A stretch of 22,925 nt of DNA from an uncultured Eubacteriales bacterium (GCA_900546295.1 URCK01000023.1:1-22925); one strand, 5' to 3'. Counted from the stretch's first letter, positions 5,190-15,552 are shown. The notes: generated by a model not told the origin, from the sequence alone. A program made the numbers and translations.

Positions 5190-8100
5190 TTACTTGCCGC
5201 CTTCGAAACGGTAGAGGAAGGTCACGGCTTCGCCGCGGGTGCAGGTGCCGTTGGGGGAGAAGGTCGTGGTGGTAGAACCGGTGGTGATGCCCTTGCTGAC
5301 GGCCCAGAGGATGGCGTCATAATAGGGGGCATGGTCGGTCTTGTTCACGTCGGTGAAGGGGTTGCTGCCGTAGCTCGCGGGCTTCTTCGCGTAGCGCCAC
5401 AGGAAGGTGACGATCTCGGCGCGGGTGCAGGTCTTGTTGGGGGAGAAGGTCGTGGTGGTCGTACCGGCCGTAATGCCGTTCTGGTTGGCCCAGAGGATGG
5501 CATTGTAGAAGTCGGAGCCCATGGAGTAGCTCACATCAGTGAACGGGTGGCGAGAGGTGGTCGGCATCGGGGAGCCGGCGTCGCGCCACAGGAAGGTGAC
5601 GATCTCGGCGCGGGTGCAGGTCTTGTACGGGGAGAAGGTCGTGGCGGAGGTGCCCTTGGTGATGTTCTTGTTCACGGCCCACTTCACGGGATTATAGAAG
5701 TAGTCGGTCGGCTTGACGTCGGCAAAGTTCATCGTCTGCGCGATCTTGATGGCCACGGTGCCGGTCACCTGACGGGTGGCGGCGCTGCTCGTGCCGTACT
5801 TTGCGTAGATGGTGAAGGGGATGTAGACGGTCGTACCGGCCTTGGCGTAGGTGCTGGCGCGGAAGGTCACGTCGCTCAGGGCGTTCTGGGTGTAGCTGTT
5901 CGTGGTGGTGTAGTAGAACTTATCGGTGGCCTTGACGGCGCTGAAGCCGCTGTAGCCGTTGTAGAGCACGCCTTCATTCAGGGAGTTGACAGCGCTCTGG
6001 TCAAAGGTGACATAGTCCACGTTGTGGTTGTAGTTGATGCCGCTCTGCGTGCGCAGGAAGTTCTGGAAGTCGCTGCTGGTGAAGCTGATGGAATCGCCGG
6101 GAGCGACGGTGTACTTGATGTCCTCGCGCACGATGCTGATGACGACAGAGCCGGGGTAGTTCACAGCCGTGTCGCGCGTGTTGCCGTAGCTTGTGTACTT
6201 GGTGGCGTGGAGCGTGAAGTTCAGCGTGATGCTCTTGGCGCTCGTCTTGGCGTTGGGAACGAAGGTGATGTTGTCGAGGTTGGTGACCTTGGTGCTGCGG
6301 TTGAACGCGCTGCTGCTGTTGCTGTTGGACATGGCCGTGCCGTTGTAGTACAGCGTGCCCTGCGCGGAGGAGGGCATGGAGAAGGTCACGTCGTTGAAGG
6401 TGACATAGGTGTTGTTGTAGTTGTTCTTGCTGCTGTCACCGCGGGCCTGCGCGATCTCGTTCATGAAGTTGGTGAAGTCGGCGTGCTTGAACTGGACGGT
6501 CTCACCGGCAACACCGTTGTAGTTGATGTTGTAGTTCTTCTGGTAAACGGTGAGCTGACCGTAGTAGAGCTTGTTATCGGTGCTGTTCTTGGTCACGATC
6601 CACAGTGTGCACTGGCCGTTCACAAAGTTGGCATCGGTCAGCGCATAGAGGCTGGTGGACTGAGTGGTGGCGTAGTAAACGGTCTTGCCGCTCTGGGTGA
6701 AGTCGGTCGGCGTGGTGCTCTGGTTCGGCGTGCCGACAACATAATAGTAGGAAGCGCCGGCGGGAACCTGAACATAGTACTTGTAGGTGTTACCGTAGGA
6801 GGCAACCGGCTCGGGACACTGCGCCTCATAGGTGGTGCTGATGGGGGTGACGGTCGCCGTAAAGGTAATGGGATAGTTGCCCTTGTTGGTATAGACGGTA
6901 CCGGTGAAGGAGGCCGTGCCGATGCTTGTGCCGGTGATTGCATAGGTGTAGTAGCCGCTCGTGGAACTGGTCTGCTGGATGTAGCAGTTGGTTCGAGAGC
7001 CGGCAATAGTATCCAGCGTGACATAACTGACGGTCGCGTCAATGCGGGCAGTTGACAAGGCTGTCTGCGCAAGCGCAACGAGGTTATTGGTCGTACCGTA
7101 GCCGTAGTTATAGCCGTAGTTATAGCCGTAGTTATAGCCGTAGAGGGTGACAGCGGTATTGTTCTGAATAGGAGAAATCGCAGCGGTCAAACTCTTTACG
7201 GTAACAGTATAAGTGGCAACATAGTCCTTTTTATCGACAGTGAACTTTGCTGCTACGGTGTAGCTGCTGCTGGCGTTGCTCGGAATCGTCAGCGTGTTGG
7301 ACGCGGTCTTGCCGTCATCAGAAACGGCCTTCGTGCCAAGAGATGCGCCAGTGCCGGACGTGATTTTCCAGTCCACGTTGGTAAGAGCGTTATCGACCTT
7401 TTTACCGGAACCGTCCGTAAAAGAGAGGCTCAAAGTGACCGTCGAACCGCGCGTTGCCGCAACATTCGGATTATAATTGAACTTATTGGTGTCCTTACTA
7501 ACACTGATACCAACAGACTTGCTGACGGCAGTGTTCGCAGCGCCGCTTTCGCTCAAAGAGCAGGTAATCGTGTAAGTCTTTGTTTCAAGGGAATCGGGAA
7601 GAATCCACTCATAGGTGTTCGCAGCGGAACCCTTGGTGGGGAAGAAGGGAGCCTCGGCAACCTTGTCAGCCTTATAGGTCCAGGTGATTCTGGTGTTGTC
7701 GCTCGTGGTGGCGTTGAGGGTGAAGGTGACCTTCGTGCCGGTCTTTGCATTAGTGGCGGGATTGGCCGTAATGCTCGGAGCGGTCAGCTTGGACGCAGTG
7801 ACCGTGATGGACTTGGTGAGATCACCCTTCTTGAGATTGAGCGTAACCCTGCTGTCGCTGACGTTAACGGTATCCACCATCACGCCGGTGGCGTCGACGC
7901 CCCAGCTATTCTTATCTTTAAGGGCATCGGTTTCGGCGTTATCATAGAGAACGGCAGCCGTGTTGGAGGCGTAGCTGTAGTTGCGGCCCTTGAAACTGAC
8001 CGAAGTGATGTCGCTGTCGAGGATGGCATCTGCGATCGGGAAAGAAGCGCTGGTGACGGTTCTCTCGACGCTCTTCGGCTCGCCGTCGACCTTGTAGGAG

Positions 8101-8432
8101 ATGCGGACGGTGCAGGAAACCGTAGTGCCTGTGGTCGCTGCCTTGGCAGTCAGGTTATTTGTAGGATTACCGTTACCGGCAGTACCATCGAGATAGGAGC
8201 CGATATTCCAGCTGTAAGTCGGCGTTACCTCTGTGGCATTCGCTACGTTGAGAAGGGTGGGGTCACCCGCAAGGGTAAAACTGACATTTTCGTCGCCCTT
8301 CGTGATAGAGGAGGGAACGGTGATGCTGAGTTCGCCTCCGACTTCCGGAGCCTTTTCGTGAGCCCTTGCAGGTACGACGACCAGGCTCAAGACCATGGTC
8401 AGAGCCAATAGCAAGGAGAGAAATTTCTTCAT
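5190..8432 (-). CDS. Large secreted surface protein with three C-terminal SLH domains
   Basis: 1080 residues. A signal peptide (MKKFLSLLLALTMVLSLVVV, cleavage likely after PARA) is followed by a long Ser/Thr/Asn-rich region of probable Ig-like beta domains, such as PSITANPATNAKTGTKVTFT. A tandem GYNY tract lies near residue 430-445. Three SLH domains run from about 902 to the end, each with the TFSP-TCTRAE core (the third has TCTRGEAVTFL). SLH domains bind pyruvylated or other secondary wall polymers, so the protein should be displayed outside the cell. No catalytic domain is visible; adhesin or S-layer-associated structure is likely. The ATG at 8432 has AAAGGA about 12 bases upstream. A hairpin lies in the leader. 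Confidence 0.85.
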   Translation of the reverse strand: MKKFLSLLLALTMVLSLVVVPARAHEKAPEVGGELSITVPSSITKGDENVSFTLAGDPTLLNVANATEVTPTYSWNIGSYLDGTAGNGNPTNNLTAKAATTGTTVSCTVRISYKVDGEPKSVERTVTSASFPIADAILDSDITSVSFKGRNYSYASNTAAVLYDNAETDALKDKNSWGVDATGVMVDTVNVSDSRVTLNLKKGDLTKSITVTASKLTAPSITANPATNAKTGTKVTFTLNATTSDNTRITWTYKADKVAEAPFFPTKGSAANTYEWILPDSLETKTYTITCSLSESGAANTAVSKSVGISVSKDTNKFNYNPNVAATRGSTVTLSLSFTDGSGKKVDNALTNVDWKITSGTGASLGTKAVSDDGKTASNTLTIPSNASSSYTVAAKFTVDKKDYVATYTVTVKSLTAAISPIQNNTAVTLYGYNYGYNYGYNYGYGTTNNLVALAQTALSTARIDATVSYVTLDTIAGSRTNCYIQQTSSTSGYYTYAITGTSIGTASFTGTVYTNKGNYPITFTATVTPISTTYEAQCPEPVASYGNTYKYYVQVPAGASYYYVVGTPNQSTTPTDFTQSGKTVYYATTQSTSLYALTDANFVNGQCTLWIVTKNSTDNKLYYGQLTVYQKNYNINYNGVAGETVQFKHADFTNFMNEIAQARGDSSKNNYNNTYVTFNDVTFSMPSSAQGTLYYNGTAMSNSNSSSAFNRSTKVTNLDNITFVPNAKTSAKSITLNFTLHATKYTSYGNTRDTAVNYPGSVVISIVREDIKYTVAPGDSISFTSSDFQNFLRTQSGINYNHNVDYVTFDQSAVNSLNEGVLYNGYSGFSAVKATDKFYYTTTNSYTQNALSDVTFRASTYAKAGTTVYIPFTIYAKYGTSSAATRQVTGTVAIKIAQTMNFADVKPTDYFYNPVKWAVNKNITKGTSATTFSPYKTCTRAEIVTFLWRDAGSPMPTTSRHPFTDVSYSMGSDFYNAILWANQNGITAGTTTTTFSPNKTCTRAEIVTFLWRYAKKPASYGSNPFTDVNKTDHAPYYDAILWAVSKGITTGSTTTTFSPNGTCTRGEAVTFLYRFEGGK
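7098..7145. repeat. 12-bp tandem repeat coding for GYNY units
   Basis: GTAGTTATAGCC is repeated exactly three times (7104-7139), with partial units at both ends. It encodes (GYNY)n in the large SLH protein. Identical codons in every copy suggest recent slippage-driven expansion, so the copy number may vary between strains without breaking the frame. Confidence 0.9.
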
Positions 8433-8460
8433 GTGATTTTCATCCTTTCGTTTTTTGTTT

Positions 8461-8476
8461 GCCCTGCGTGCAGGGC
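8461..8476. other. Perfect 7-bp hairpin in the leader of the SLH protein mRNA
   Basis: GCCCTGC-GT-GCAGGGC, directly upstream of the ribosome site of the 1080-residue protein and downstream of its promoter. It has no T-run, so it is not a terminator. It may stabilise the 5' end or affect ribosome access. Confidence 0.55.
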
Positions 8477-8492
8477 GTTCTCATACAAGTAC

Positions 8493-8501
8493 ATTCTACC
8501 A
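8493..8501 (-). promoter_or_regulatory. Extended -10 promoter for the large SLH protein gene
   Basis: Minus strand TGGTAGAAT: a -10 TAGAAT (8498-8493) with a TG extension. The -35 region is poor (TTTCTT). Expected leader of about 55 bases. Confidence 0.45.
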
Positions 8502-8518
8502 TGCCGGGGGGCTAAAAG

Positions 8519-8562
8519 AAATGGGAAAACAAAAAATTCATAAATTCTTTATCTTCCCATTT
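8519..8562. repeat. 9-bp inverted repeat AAATGGGAA / TTCCCATTT
   Basis: Arms at 8519-8527 and 8554-8562 around an AT-rich 26-base loop, in the gap between the DUF1294 gene (ends 8629) and the SLH gene promoter. It might serve as transcription end for the psuG unit, or as a binding site beside the SLH promoter. Apart from this and the hairpin sequence at 8603-8619, I see nothing else in the gap. Confidence 0.4.
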
Positions 8563-8628
8563 CCGGCTATTCAGTTTAGACGGCGCTCGCTGCCGTTTTG
8601 TTCCGCGAAAAGCGGCGTTTTTGCAAAA

Positions 8629-8960
8629 TTATTTTCCCCAGCACCACCATGCGCCGCCGAGCAGCGCAAGCTGCAAAAGAAGCATCGCGGGAACGCCGTA
8701 CCGAAAGTACCAATGGCGCGTTTTGTGGTGAAAAACGCGCATCCCCGCGAGCGCGCCGAGGCTGCCGCCGAGCGCTGCCAGGAGCAGCAGCGTCTTTTCG
8801 GGTATCCTGCGCGCGCCGGGGTGTTTCGCGCGGCGCTTATCGTCGCCGTAGACGAAGAACGTCACGACGTTGAGGAGCGCAAGATAGACGAGCAGCGCTC
8901 GGGCGCTGCCGACAAAGGCGAAGGCTGACGCGCCCGCCGCCTCGGGCAGGAATAAATCCC

Positions 8961-8964
<4 letters not shown>
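8629..8964 (-). CDS. DUF1294 membrane protein
   Basis: 111 residues. The family signature is visible: YLALLNVVTFFVYGDDKRRA, then ARRIPEKTLLLLAALGGSLG and MRVFHHKTRHWYFRYGVPA, with three hydrophobic helices (about 20-40, 57-77, 88-108). DUF1294 proteins are small integral membrane proteins of unknown function, sometimes fused to cold-shock domains elsewhere; no such fusion here. The GTG start at 8964 overlaps the psuG stop by four bases (GTGA), so it is translated by coupling to psuG. No good independent ribosome site is needed or seen. A leading hydrophobic segment of about 15 residues before the core could instead be non-coding if translation starts later. Confidence 0.85.
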
Positions 8965-9881
<917 letters not shown>

Positions 9882-9906
9882 GTTGGTTCCTCCTGTAAAG
9901 TAATAG

Positions 9907-9937
9907 GTGAAAGTTTCACGTTTACCTTTTGAGGTAA
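9907..9937. promoter_or_regulatory. Two candidate operators in the psuG leader
   Basis: GTGAAA-G-TTTCAC (9907-9919, perfect) and TTACC-TTTTGA-GGTAA (9922-9937). Both lie immediately downstream of the predicted psuG transcription start (about 9937), a position where a bound repressor would block transcription. Confidence 0.5.
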
Positions 9938-9943
9938 GATTTA

Positions 9944-9972
9944 AAAGTAACATATCTTTTCTCAAAAGTCAA
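9944..9972 (-). promoter_or_regulatory. psuG promoter
   Basis: Minus strand TTGACT (9972-9967), 17 bases, TACTTT (9949-9944), with TGT just before the -10. The -10 is poor, which fits a regulated promoter. Confidence 0.5.
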
Positions 9973-9985
9973 TATAAAGCGGGGC

Positions 9986-10014
9986 TTGCAATCGCACGAA
10001 AAGTAGCATATAAT
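9986..10014 (+). promoter_or_regulatory. asnS promoter
   Basis: TTGCAA (9986-9991), 17 bases, TATAAT (10009-10014): a strong sigma-A promoter. The leader is about 40 bases with no T-box, so asnS does not appear to be tRNA-regulated here. Confidence 0.8.
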
Positions 10015-10060
10015 ACACCTATTATCCCGCAAAAACCCACAAAAGGAAGGAAAAATTACT

Positions 10061-11455
<1,395 letters not shown>

Positions 11456-11466
11456 GAAAACACACG

Positions 11467-11503
11467 AAAAGAGGGAGACACATTCTGTGTCTCCCTCTTT
11501 TTT
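11467..11503 (+). terminator. asnS terminator
   Basis: AAAGAGGGAGACACA / TGTGTCTCCCTCTTT stem around TTC with T6 on the right, 12 bases after the asnS stop. Confidence 0.9.
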
Positions 11504-11610
11504 GGCGAAATTTGGGGGCGTTGCACCGCTTCGTCTCACGCTCCGGGGACGGATGGGCAATAGCGAAAGCACCGGAACACCGGGCGCTTTGAATACAACA
11601 TCAGAAAGCG

Positions 11611-12135
11611 GTGATTCCCATCGAAACGACAAAAAACTACGCGCTTCCGAAATGGAAGAAATCAGATTTCATCCAGATGGATGACTTCAACGACGCCTTT
11701 GCCAAGCTCGACACGGCGCTCAAGGCTGAGGCCGACGCGCGTGCCGCGGCTGACAGCACCGCGTCGAAGGCGCTCTCCGCGCTGGAGCAGACGGTCACAA
11801 AAAGCAAGCTCTGCCGCATCAAGTGCGGCAGCTACACCGGCAACGGCAAGAGCGGCAAAGCCGACCCGAACACGCTGAGCTGCGACTTTTACCCGGTGCT
11901 GCTGATCATCAGCAAAATTGACGAGTACAGCAACATCACCCGCGCCGTCGCCATACGCGGCATCAGCAAGTTTAGCGGCGGCGCGGGCAACCGCCTGAAT
12001 ATCAATACATGGAGCGAGCGCGGCGTAAGCTGGTATTCGGAAACGGAGACGGATACCTATTACAACGCCTATGACGTGCAGCTCAATACCTCCGGCATTG
12101 TCTATCAGTACCTGATGCTGGGATATGACCAGTGA
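11611..12135 (+). CDS. Phage tail-fibre-like protein (orphan)
   Basis: About 174 residues. The N-terminal segment (LPKWKKSDFIQMDDFNDAFA) followed by an Ala-rich coiled helix (KLDTALKAEADARAAADSTA) is typical of tail-fibre or baseplate proteins of clostridial prophages. So is the C-terminal motif GSYTGNGKSGKADPNTLSCD leading into a beta-rich end (FYPVLLIIS...). No other phage gene is near, so this is a remnant or a domesticated gene. The start is unclear: the GTG at 11611 lies inside AGAAAGCGGTGAT, which itself looks like a Shine-Dalgarno. I see no promoter in the 107 bases between the asnS terminator and this gene. No signal peptide. Confidence 0.7.
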   Translation: MIPIETTKNYALPKWKKSDFIQMDDFNDAFAKLDTALKAEADARAAADSTASKALSALEQTVTKSKLCRIKCGSYTGNGKSGKADPNTLSCDFYPVLLIISKIDEYSNITRAVAIRGISKFSGGAGNRLNINTWSERGVSWYSETETDTYYNAYDVQLNTSGIVYQYLMLGYDQ

Positions 12136-12140
12136 GGCGC

Positions 12141-12174
12141 AAAAAACACCCCCGGCTCGAAAGAGCCGGGGGTG
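12141..12174 (-). terminator. Terminator of the S-layer-like protein gene
   Basis: A perfect 12-bp stem CACCCCCGGCTC-GAAA-GAGCCGGGGGTG. On the minus strand it is followed by T6, so it ends the leftward gene whose stop is at 12228. It is a poor terminator for the rightward phage-like gene. Confidence 0.85.
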
Positions 12175-12227
12175 AAAACATTTATTGGATGTTTATTAAC
12201 AATAGTTTACGATTAAATCAATTCAGA

Positions 12228-15191
12228 TTAATAAACGTAAATAGCGTTGGAGGTGGCCAGAAGCTTAGTGCCCATGTAGACCTCAGCAACGAGCTCATAG
12301 GAGCCGTTCAGCTTGGAAGAGAGATCCTCCGTGTAGGCATAGTTGGGAACAGTAGCGCCATCGGGCTGACCCACATAGCTCATCTGATAGACGAGGGTGC
12401 TGTAGGGAAGGTCGGTTCTATCAGCCGCACGATACTTCAGCTCAACGCGAGCGCCGGACTGAACCTTGGTGAGGGTGAGAGCCGCATTGACAGTCTTGCC
12501 AACGTTGTACAGGCTCAGGGAAACAACACCGGGCACGGGCTCAGTGCCGGGAGTACCGGGCAGACCCTTGTCCATGACGTAGAGCTGGGAGACAACGCGG
12601 TTGTTGAAGTGAGCGGCATCAACACTGTAGACGAGGTAAACCGTGACAGCAGACCAATCCTTGACGTCAGCGATCTTGGTGTAGTCGCCAATGACCTTCT
12701 CAGCAACGTTGTTGACGAAGAAGGTGTCGTTCGTGGAGCTGACCAGAGTGCCGTTGGCAACATCAGCATCCTTGACGGAGATGATGCCGTAGTACAGGTT
12801 GGTAGCACCAGCCGCAGGAGTCAGCTGACCGTTCCAAGCGTTGGTGAACGCGGTAGCGCTGTTCAGATAGCCGTTGACATCATAGGTGACAAAGAACGGA
12901 TGGTTGACACCGGCGACGATCGTCTGGAAGGCATTGTAGCCGCCAACGGTCTTGTCGGTGGTCATAACAGCATTTTCCTTGGCCTCGCCGTTAACGAGAG
13001 CGTTCTTGAGAACGTAGACGTTAGCGTCGTTGTAGAGGTTGCCATAGTAGGTGTTGCTGGTAGCCATGACGAAGCTCTTGCCAGAGTTGTCAACGGTGCA
13101 ATCCTTGACATAGACATAGTCCACATAGGAGTCGCCGTTGGCGTTCACATAGAAGATCTCGGCGTTCTTGATGGTGGGCATGTTCATCTTGCCGACGTAC
13201 TGCTTGTAGGTGTTGTTTGCACCGAGAACAGTGAAGACGGTAGCGTCATTCACGGGGTTGTAAGTGCCGTTGGCGTACAGGGAGGTAGCCTGGTTGACGT
13301 ACTCAACACCAGTGGCGTGATTGACAACATTGAAGGCTTTCTCACCGCTGTTGTCAACGCCCTCGAGGACGACAGCACCGGTGGACAGGGTGTTCACGCG
13401 GTACAGAGCATAGCCCTTGTACAGGTCGTTGATCTTGAAGGTCTCGGGAGCGACATAGGCGATGTGGTTCGCCTTGTCAAAGTGTGCGCCGTTGATGTCA
13501 CCAGTGTAATACGGGGTAGCATCAAGGGTGTTCCAAGCGAAGTTAACGCCAGCAGTCTTCTCCTCGGAACCGTCGATGGACTTCACAGAAGCGGTGGTCT
13601 CTTCGCCGGTGGCGGCGTTGACCAGAGTAGCAACAGCAGAGCCGTTAGCGCCGCCAGTGCCGAAGTTCCAAGTCAGGCTCTTGAGGATAGCATAGGTGTA
13701 GGTGGCGGCGACCTTGGCGGAGCCGATCACGTTGCCGTAGGTGTCGAGGAACCAAGTGAAGTTGACCAGCGGGGTCTTGGCAGCCTGATCGAGATAGTAG
13801 GTGTTAGCATCGTTATAGGTGGTGCCGTTCACGATGTGCTGCTTGGCGTTGATCAGGATGCTGGTCTGAGCACCGGTGACAGCCTCAGCCTTGCCGATCA
13901 GCTCAGAGTAGGAAGCGACCTGCTTCGTGAGACCATTGATGGTGTCATTCTCAACCTTGATCTCAGCGCTGCTGTAGGACTTGGTGTAAGCGTTCAGCAG
14001 GACGTAGTCGCCCTTGGCATAGGTGAAGTCGACGCTGTCGGACTCGAAGATGGTGGTGGAAGCGTTGGTCTTGTCATAGACAGACAGCTCCATCACAGCA
14101 TACTTGGCGAGGTGACCGGCCTTGTCGAAGGTGGCGGGGGAGACATTCTCGACCTTGGCGAGGTAGGTGTCGATCATGACGATGCGGTCAGCATAGACCT
14201 CAGTCAGACGGCCCTGAGCGCCGAGGACGTTGATGGTGTCGGTCGGCTCGACAGTGAAGTTAGCCTTGTTGTCCTTGCCGTTGACATAGATAGGATAGGT
14301 GGTCTTAGCCTTCAGGCCGAGATCGGTAGCGACATCGCACTCCTTGACGGCAGTGGTGTAGGTCTTGACGGGGGTAGCCTTAACGGTGGCATAGAAGGCA
14401 TCCTTGGTGTTCTTCTGATAACCAGTGACGTTGTTGTACTCACCGTACCAGGTGTAGTAGGGACGACCCCAAGCATCGTTCTGATCAGCGGACTTGGTCA
14501 GGCCGAAGTTCTTGTAGCCGAGGGTGGCGTTGGTCTTGCCGTTCAGGATGGCATCGAGGTTGGTGTAACCCAGAGCGGCGGTGTAGTTGACCATGGGAAC
14601 GTTGGCAGCGGTCTGGAACAGGAGCTCCGCAACGAGCTGACGGGAAGCGGCAGCGTTGAGGTCCTCGCCCTTGACGTTCTTCAGAACGCCGAGCTGCTGA
14701 GCGGTCTGGGCAACGTGCAGCTGCCAATCAGCACCGACGAACTCACCGTTCTTGTCGTAGCCAACAGCACGGAGGATCATCGCGAGAGCCTGATAGCCGG
14801 TAACCTTGTCCTGAGGAGCGAAGGTCTTGGCATCGTAGCCCTTGACGAGACCGGCGTTCGCGCAGTAGCCAATGTAGCCCTTGGCCCAGGCAGCGCCGTT
14901 CATGTCGTTGAACTTGTTGTAGGAGGCATACAGGGAAGCCTGCTTGTCGGCGACGTCACCGGTGTAGAGACGGTAGACGATCGCGGCAACCTCCGCGCGG
15001 GTGATGGAGCCTTCCGGCTGGAAGGAGCCATCGGTGTAGCCCTGGAAAACCTTCATGCCAGCGAGAACGTCGACAGCTTCGGCGTAAGTCTCGTTGACCT
15101 TATCGGCATCCTTGAAGGCTGCGTTGGAACCGACGACGGCCAGAGACAGAGTCATGACCAGCGCCAGAACCAGTGCGAGTAACTTTTTCAT
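12228..15191 (-). CDS. S-layer-like surface protein with N-terminal SLH domains
   Basis: 987 residues. A signal peptide MKKLLALVLALVMTLSLAVV is followed, right after cleavage near VGSNA, by SLH domains at about 25-78 (FKDADKVNETYAEAVDVLAG, GYTDGSFQPEGSITRAEVAA) and 95-145 (WAKGYIGYCANAGLVKGYDA). A divergent third lies at about 158-198. The remaining 780 residues are Asn/Thr/Tyr/Val-rich beta structure without catalytic motifs. Codon use is very uniform, as in highly expressed genes. A long leader with several hairpins and a strong promoter with an extended -10 also fit an abundant structural surface protein, probably the main S-layer-type protein. The start ATG at 15191 has AAAGGAGAG about nine bases upstream. 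Confidence 0.85.
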   Translation of the reverse strand: MKKLLALVLALVMTLSLAVVGSNAAFKDADKVNETYAEAVDVLAGMKVFQGYTDGSFQPEGSITRAEVAAIVYRLYTGDVADKQASLYASYNKFNDMNGAAWAKGYIGYCANAGLVKGYDAKTFAPQDKVTGYQALAMILRAVGYDKNGEFVGADWQLHVAQTAQQLGVLKNVKGEDLNAAASRQLVAELLFQTAANVPMVNYTAALGYTNLDAILNGKTNATLGYKNFGLTKSADQNDAWGRPYYTWYGEYNNVTGYQKNTKDAFYATVKATPVKTYTTAVKECDVATDLGLKAKTTYPIYVNGKDNKANFTVEPTDTINVLGAQGRLTEVYADRIVMIDTYLAKVENVSPATFDKAGHLAKYAVMELSVYDKTNASTTIFESDSVDFTYAKGDYVLLNAYTKSYSSAEIKVENDTINGLTKQVASYSELIGKAEAVTGAQTSILINAKQHIVNGTTYNDANTYYLDQAAKTPLVNFTWFLDTYGNVIGSAKVAATYTYAILKSLTWNFGTGGANGSAVATLVNAATGEETTASVKSIDGSEEKTAGVNFAWNTLDATPYYTGDINGAHFDKANHIAYVAPETFKINDLYKGYALYRVNTLSTGAVVLEGVDNSGEKAFNVVNHATGVEYVNQATSLYANGTYNPVNDATVFTVLGANNTYKQYVGKMNMPTIKNAEIFYVNANGDSYVDYVYVKDCTVDNSGKSFVMATSNTYYGNLYNDANVYVLKNALVNGEAKENAVMTTDKTVGGYNAFQTIVAGVNHPFFVTYDVNGYLNSATAFTNAWNGQLTPAAGATNLYYGIISVKDADVANGTLVSSTNDTFFVNNVAEKVIGDYTKIADVKDWSAVTVYLVYSVDAAHFNNRVVSQLYVMDKGLPGTPGTEPVPGVVSLSLYNVGKTVNAALTLTKVQSGARVELKYRAADRTDLPYSTLVYQMSYVGQPDGATVPNYAYTEDLSSKLNGSYELVAEVYMGTKLLATSNAIYVY

Positions 15192-15215
15192 AAGATGTTA
15201 CTCTCCTTTCATAAA

Positions 15216-15325
15216 ATTCCATCCTTGCGGATGGTTCTTTTGTCAGAAAGACGCAAGCATCGGGCTTTCTCGGCTTACTTACCGTGGCATGCCGATCCCG
15301 TAACTAAGTCGGGAACGCACCTTAT
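15216..15325 (-). other. Structured 5' leader of the S-layer-like gene
   Basis: On the minus strand, from the promoter towards the gene, there is an imperfect long stem joining CTTAGTTAC and GTAAGTAAG (one mismatch) around GGCATGCC. Then come AGAAAG / CTTTCT, and last CCATCC-GCAA-GGATGG (15219-15234), a GNRA-capped hairpin just before the ribosome site. I could not match this to a known riboswitch. An mRNA-stabilising leader, common for S-layer genes, is the simplest reading. Confidence 0.5.
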
Positions 15326-15346
15326 CCCACCTCTTTCTGCAATGAC

Positions 15347-15375
15347 ACCTTACCACACCAAAAAATTCAAGTCAA
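15347..15375 (-). promoter_or_regulatory. Promoter of the S-layer-like gene
   Basis: Minus strand TTGACT (15375-15370), 17 bases, TAAGGT (15352-15347), with TGG before the -10 (extended -10). Leader about 150 bases. A second possible promoter, TTTACG-N16-TATTAT, lies further upstream near 15476-15505. Confidence 0.6.
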
Positions 15376-15389
15376 CGGTTTGCCCCCAT

Positions 15390-15428
15390 CTGTAACAGAC
15401 TTGTAACAAAGGAAAGGGATTGTTACAG
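15390..15428. promoter_or_regulatory. Cluster of TGTAACA boxes upstream of the S-layer promoter
   Basis: CTGTAACAG (15390-15398), TTGTAACAA (15401-15409) and TTGTTACAG (15420-15428). Box centres are 11 and 19 bases apart, so the first two lie on the same face of the helix. They are 15 to 50 bases upstream of the -35, where an activator would bind. Confidence 0.5.
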
Positions 15429-15429
15429 T

Positions 15430-15466
15430 TTGACATAATGCCGCGAAAAGCGGCGTTATCCGTCAA
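15430..15466. repeat. Long inverted repeat upstream of the S-layer-like gene
   Basis: TTGAC-ATAATGCCGC / GCGGCGTTAT-(CC)-GTCAA around GAAAA: 15 pairs with a two-base bulge and one wobble. It adjoins the TGTAACA boxes. No T-run. Confidence 0.65.
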
Positions 15467-15552
15467 CCGATACCGATATAATATATGGTGCGCCGCCACC
15501 GTAAATTTTTTATCAGAAATAGTTACAAATGGGAACAAAACGGCGAAAAGCA

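Noticed and set aside
5331..7055. Rightward open frame of 574 codons opposite the large SLH protein
   Set aside because: Same shadow effect: the product is Val/Gly/Ala-rich with no domain, and the opposite frame has three clear SLH domains.
7098..7145. CRISPR-like repeat
   Set aside because: Units are contiguous 12-mers without spacers and stay in the reading frame of the SLH protein.
12132..15182. Rightward open frame of 1016 codons opposite the S-layer-like gene
   Set aside because: It is the mirror of a gene with very uniform codon use. The sense strand has a signal peptide, SLH domains, promoter, leader and terminator; the antisense product is a low-complexity Val/Gly/Asp string without start signals.
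15216..15325. Known riboswitch (c-di-GMP-I, c-di-AMP and a few others considered, both strands)
   Set aside because: Fragments such as GACGCAAGC look suggestive, but the order of conserved pieces and the helices do not fit any consensus I know.
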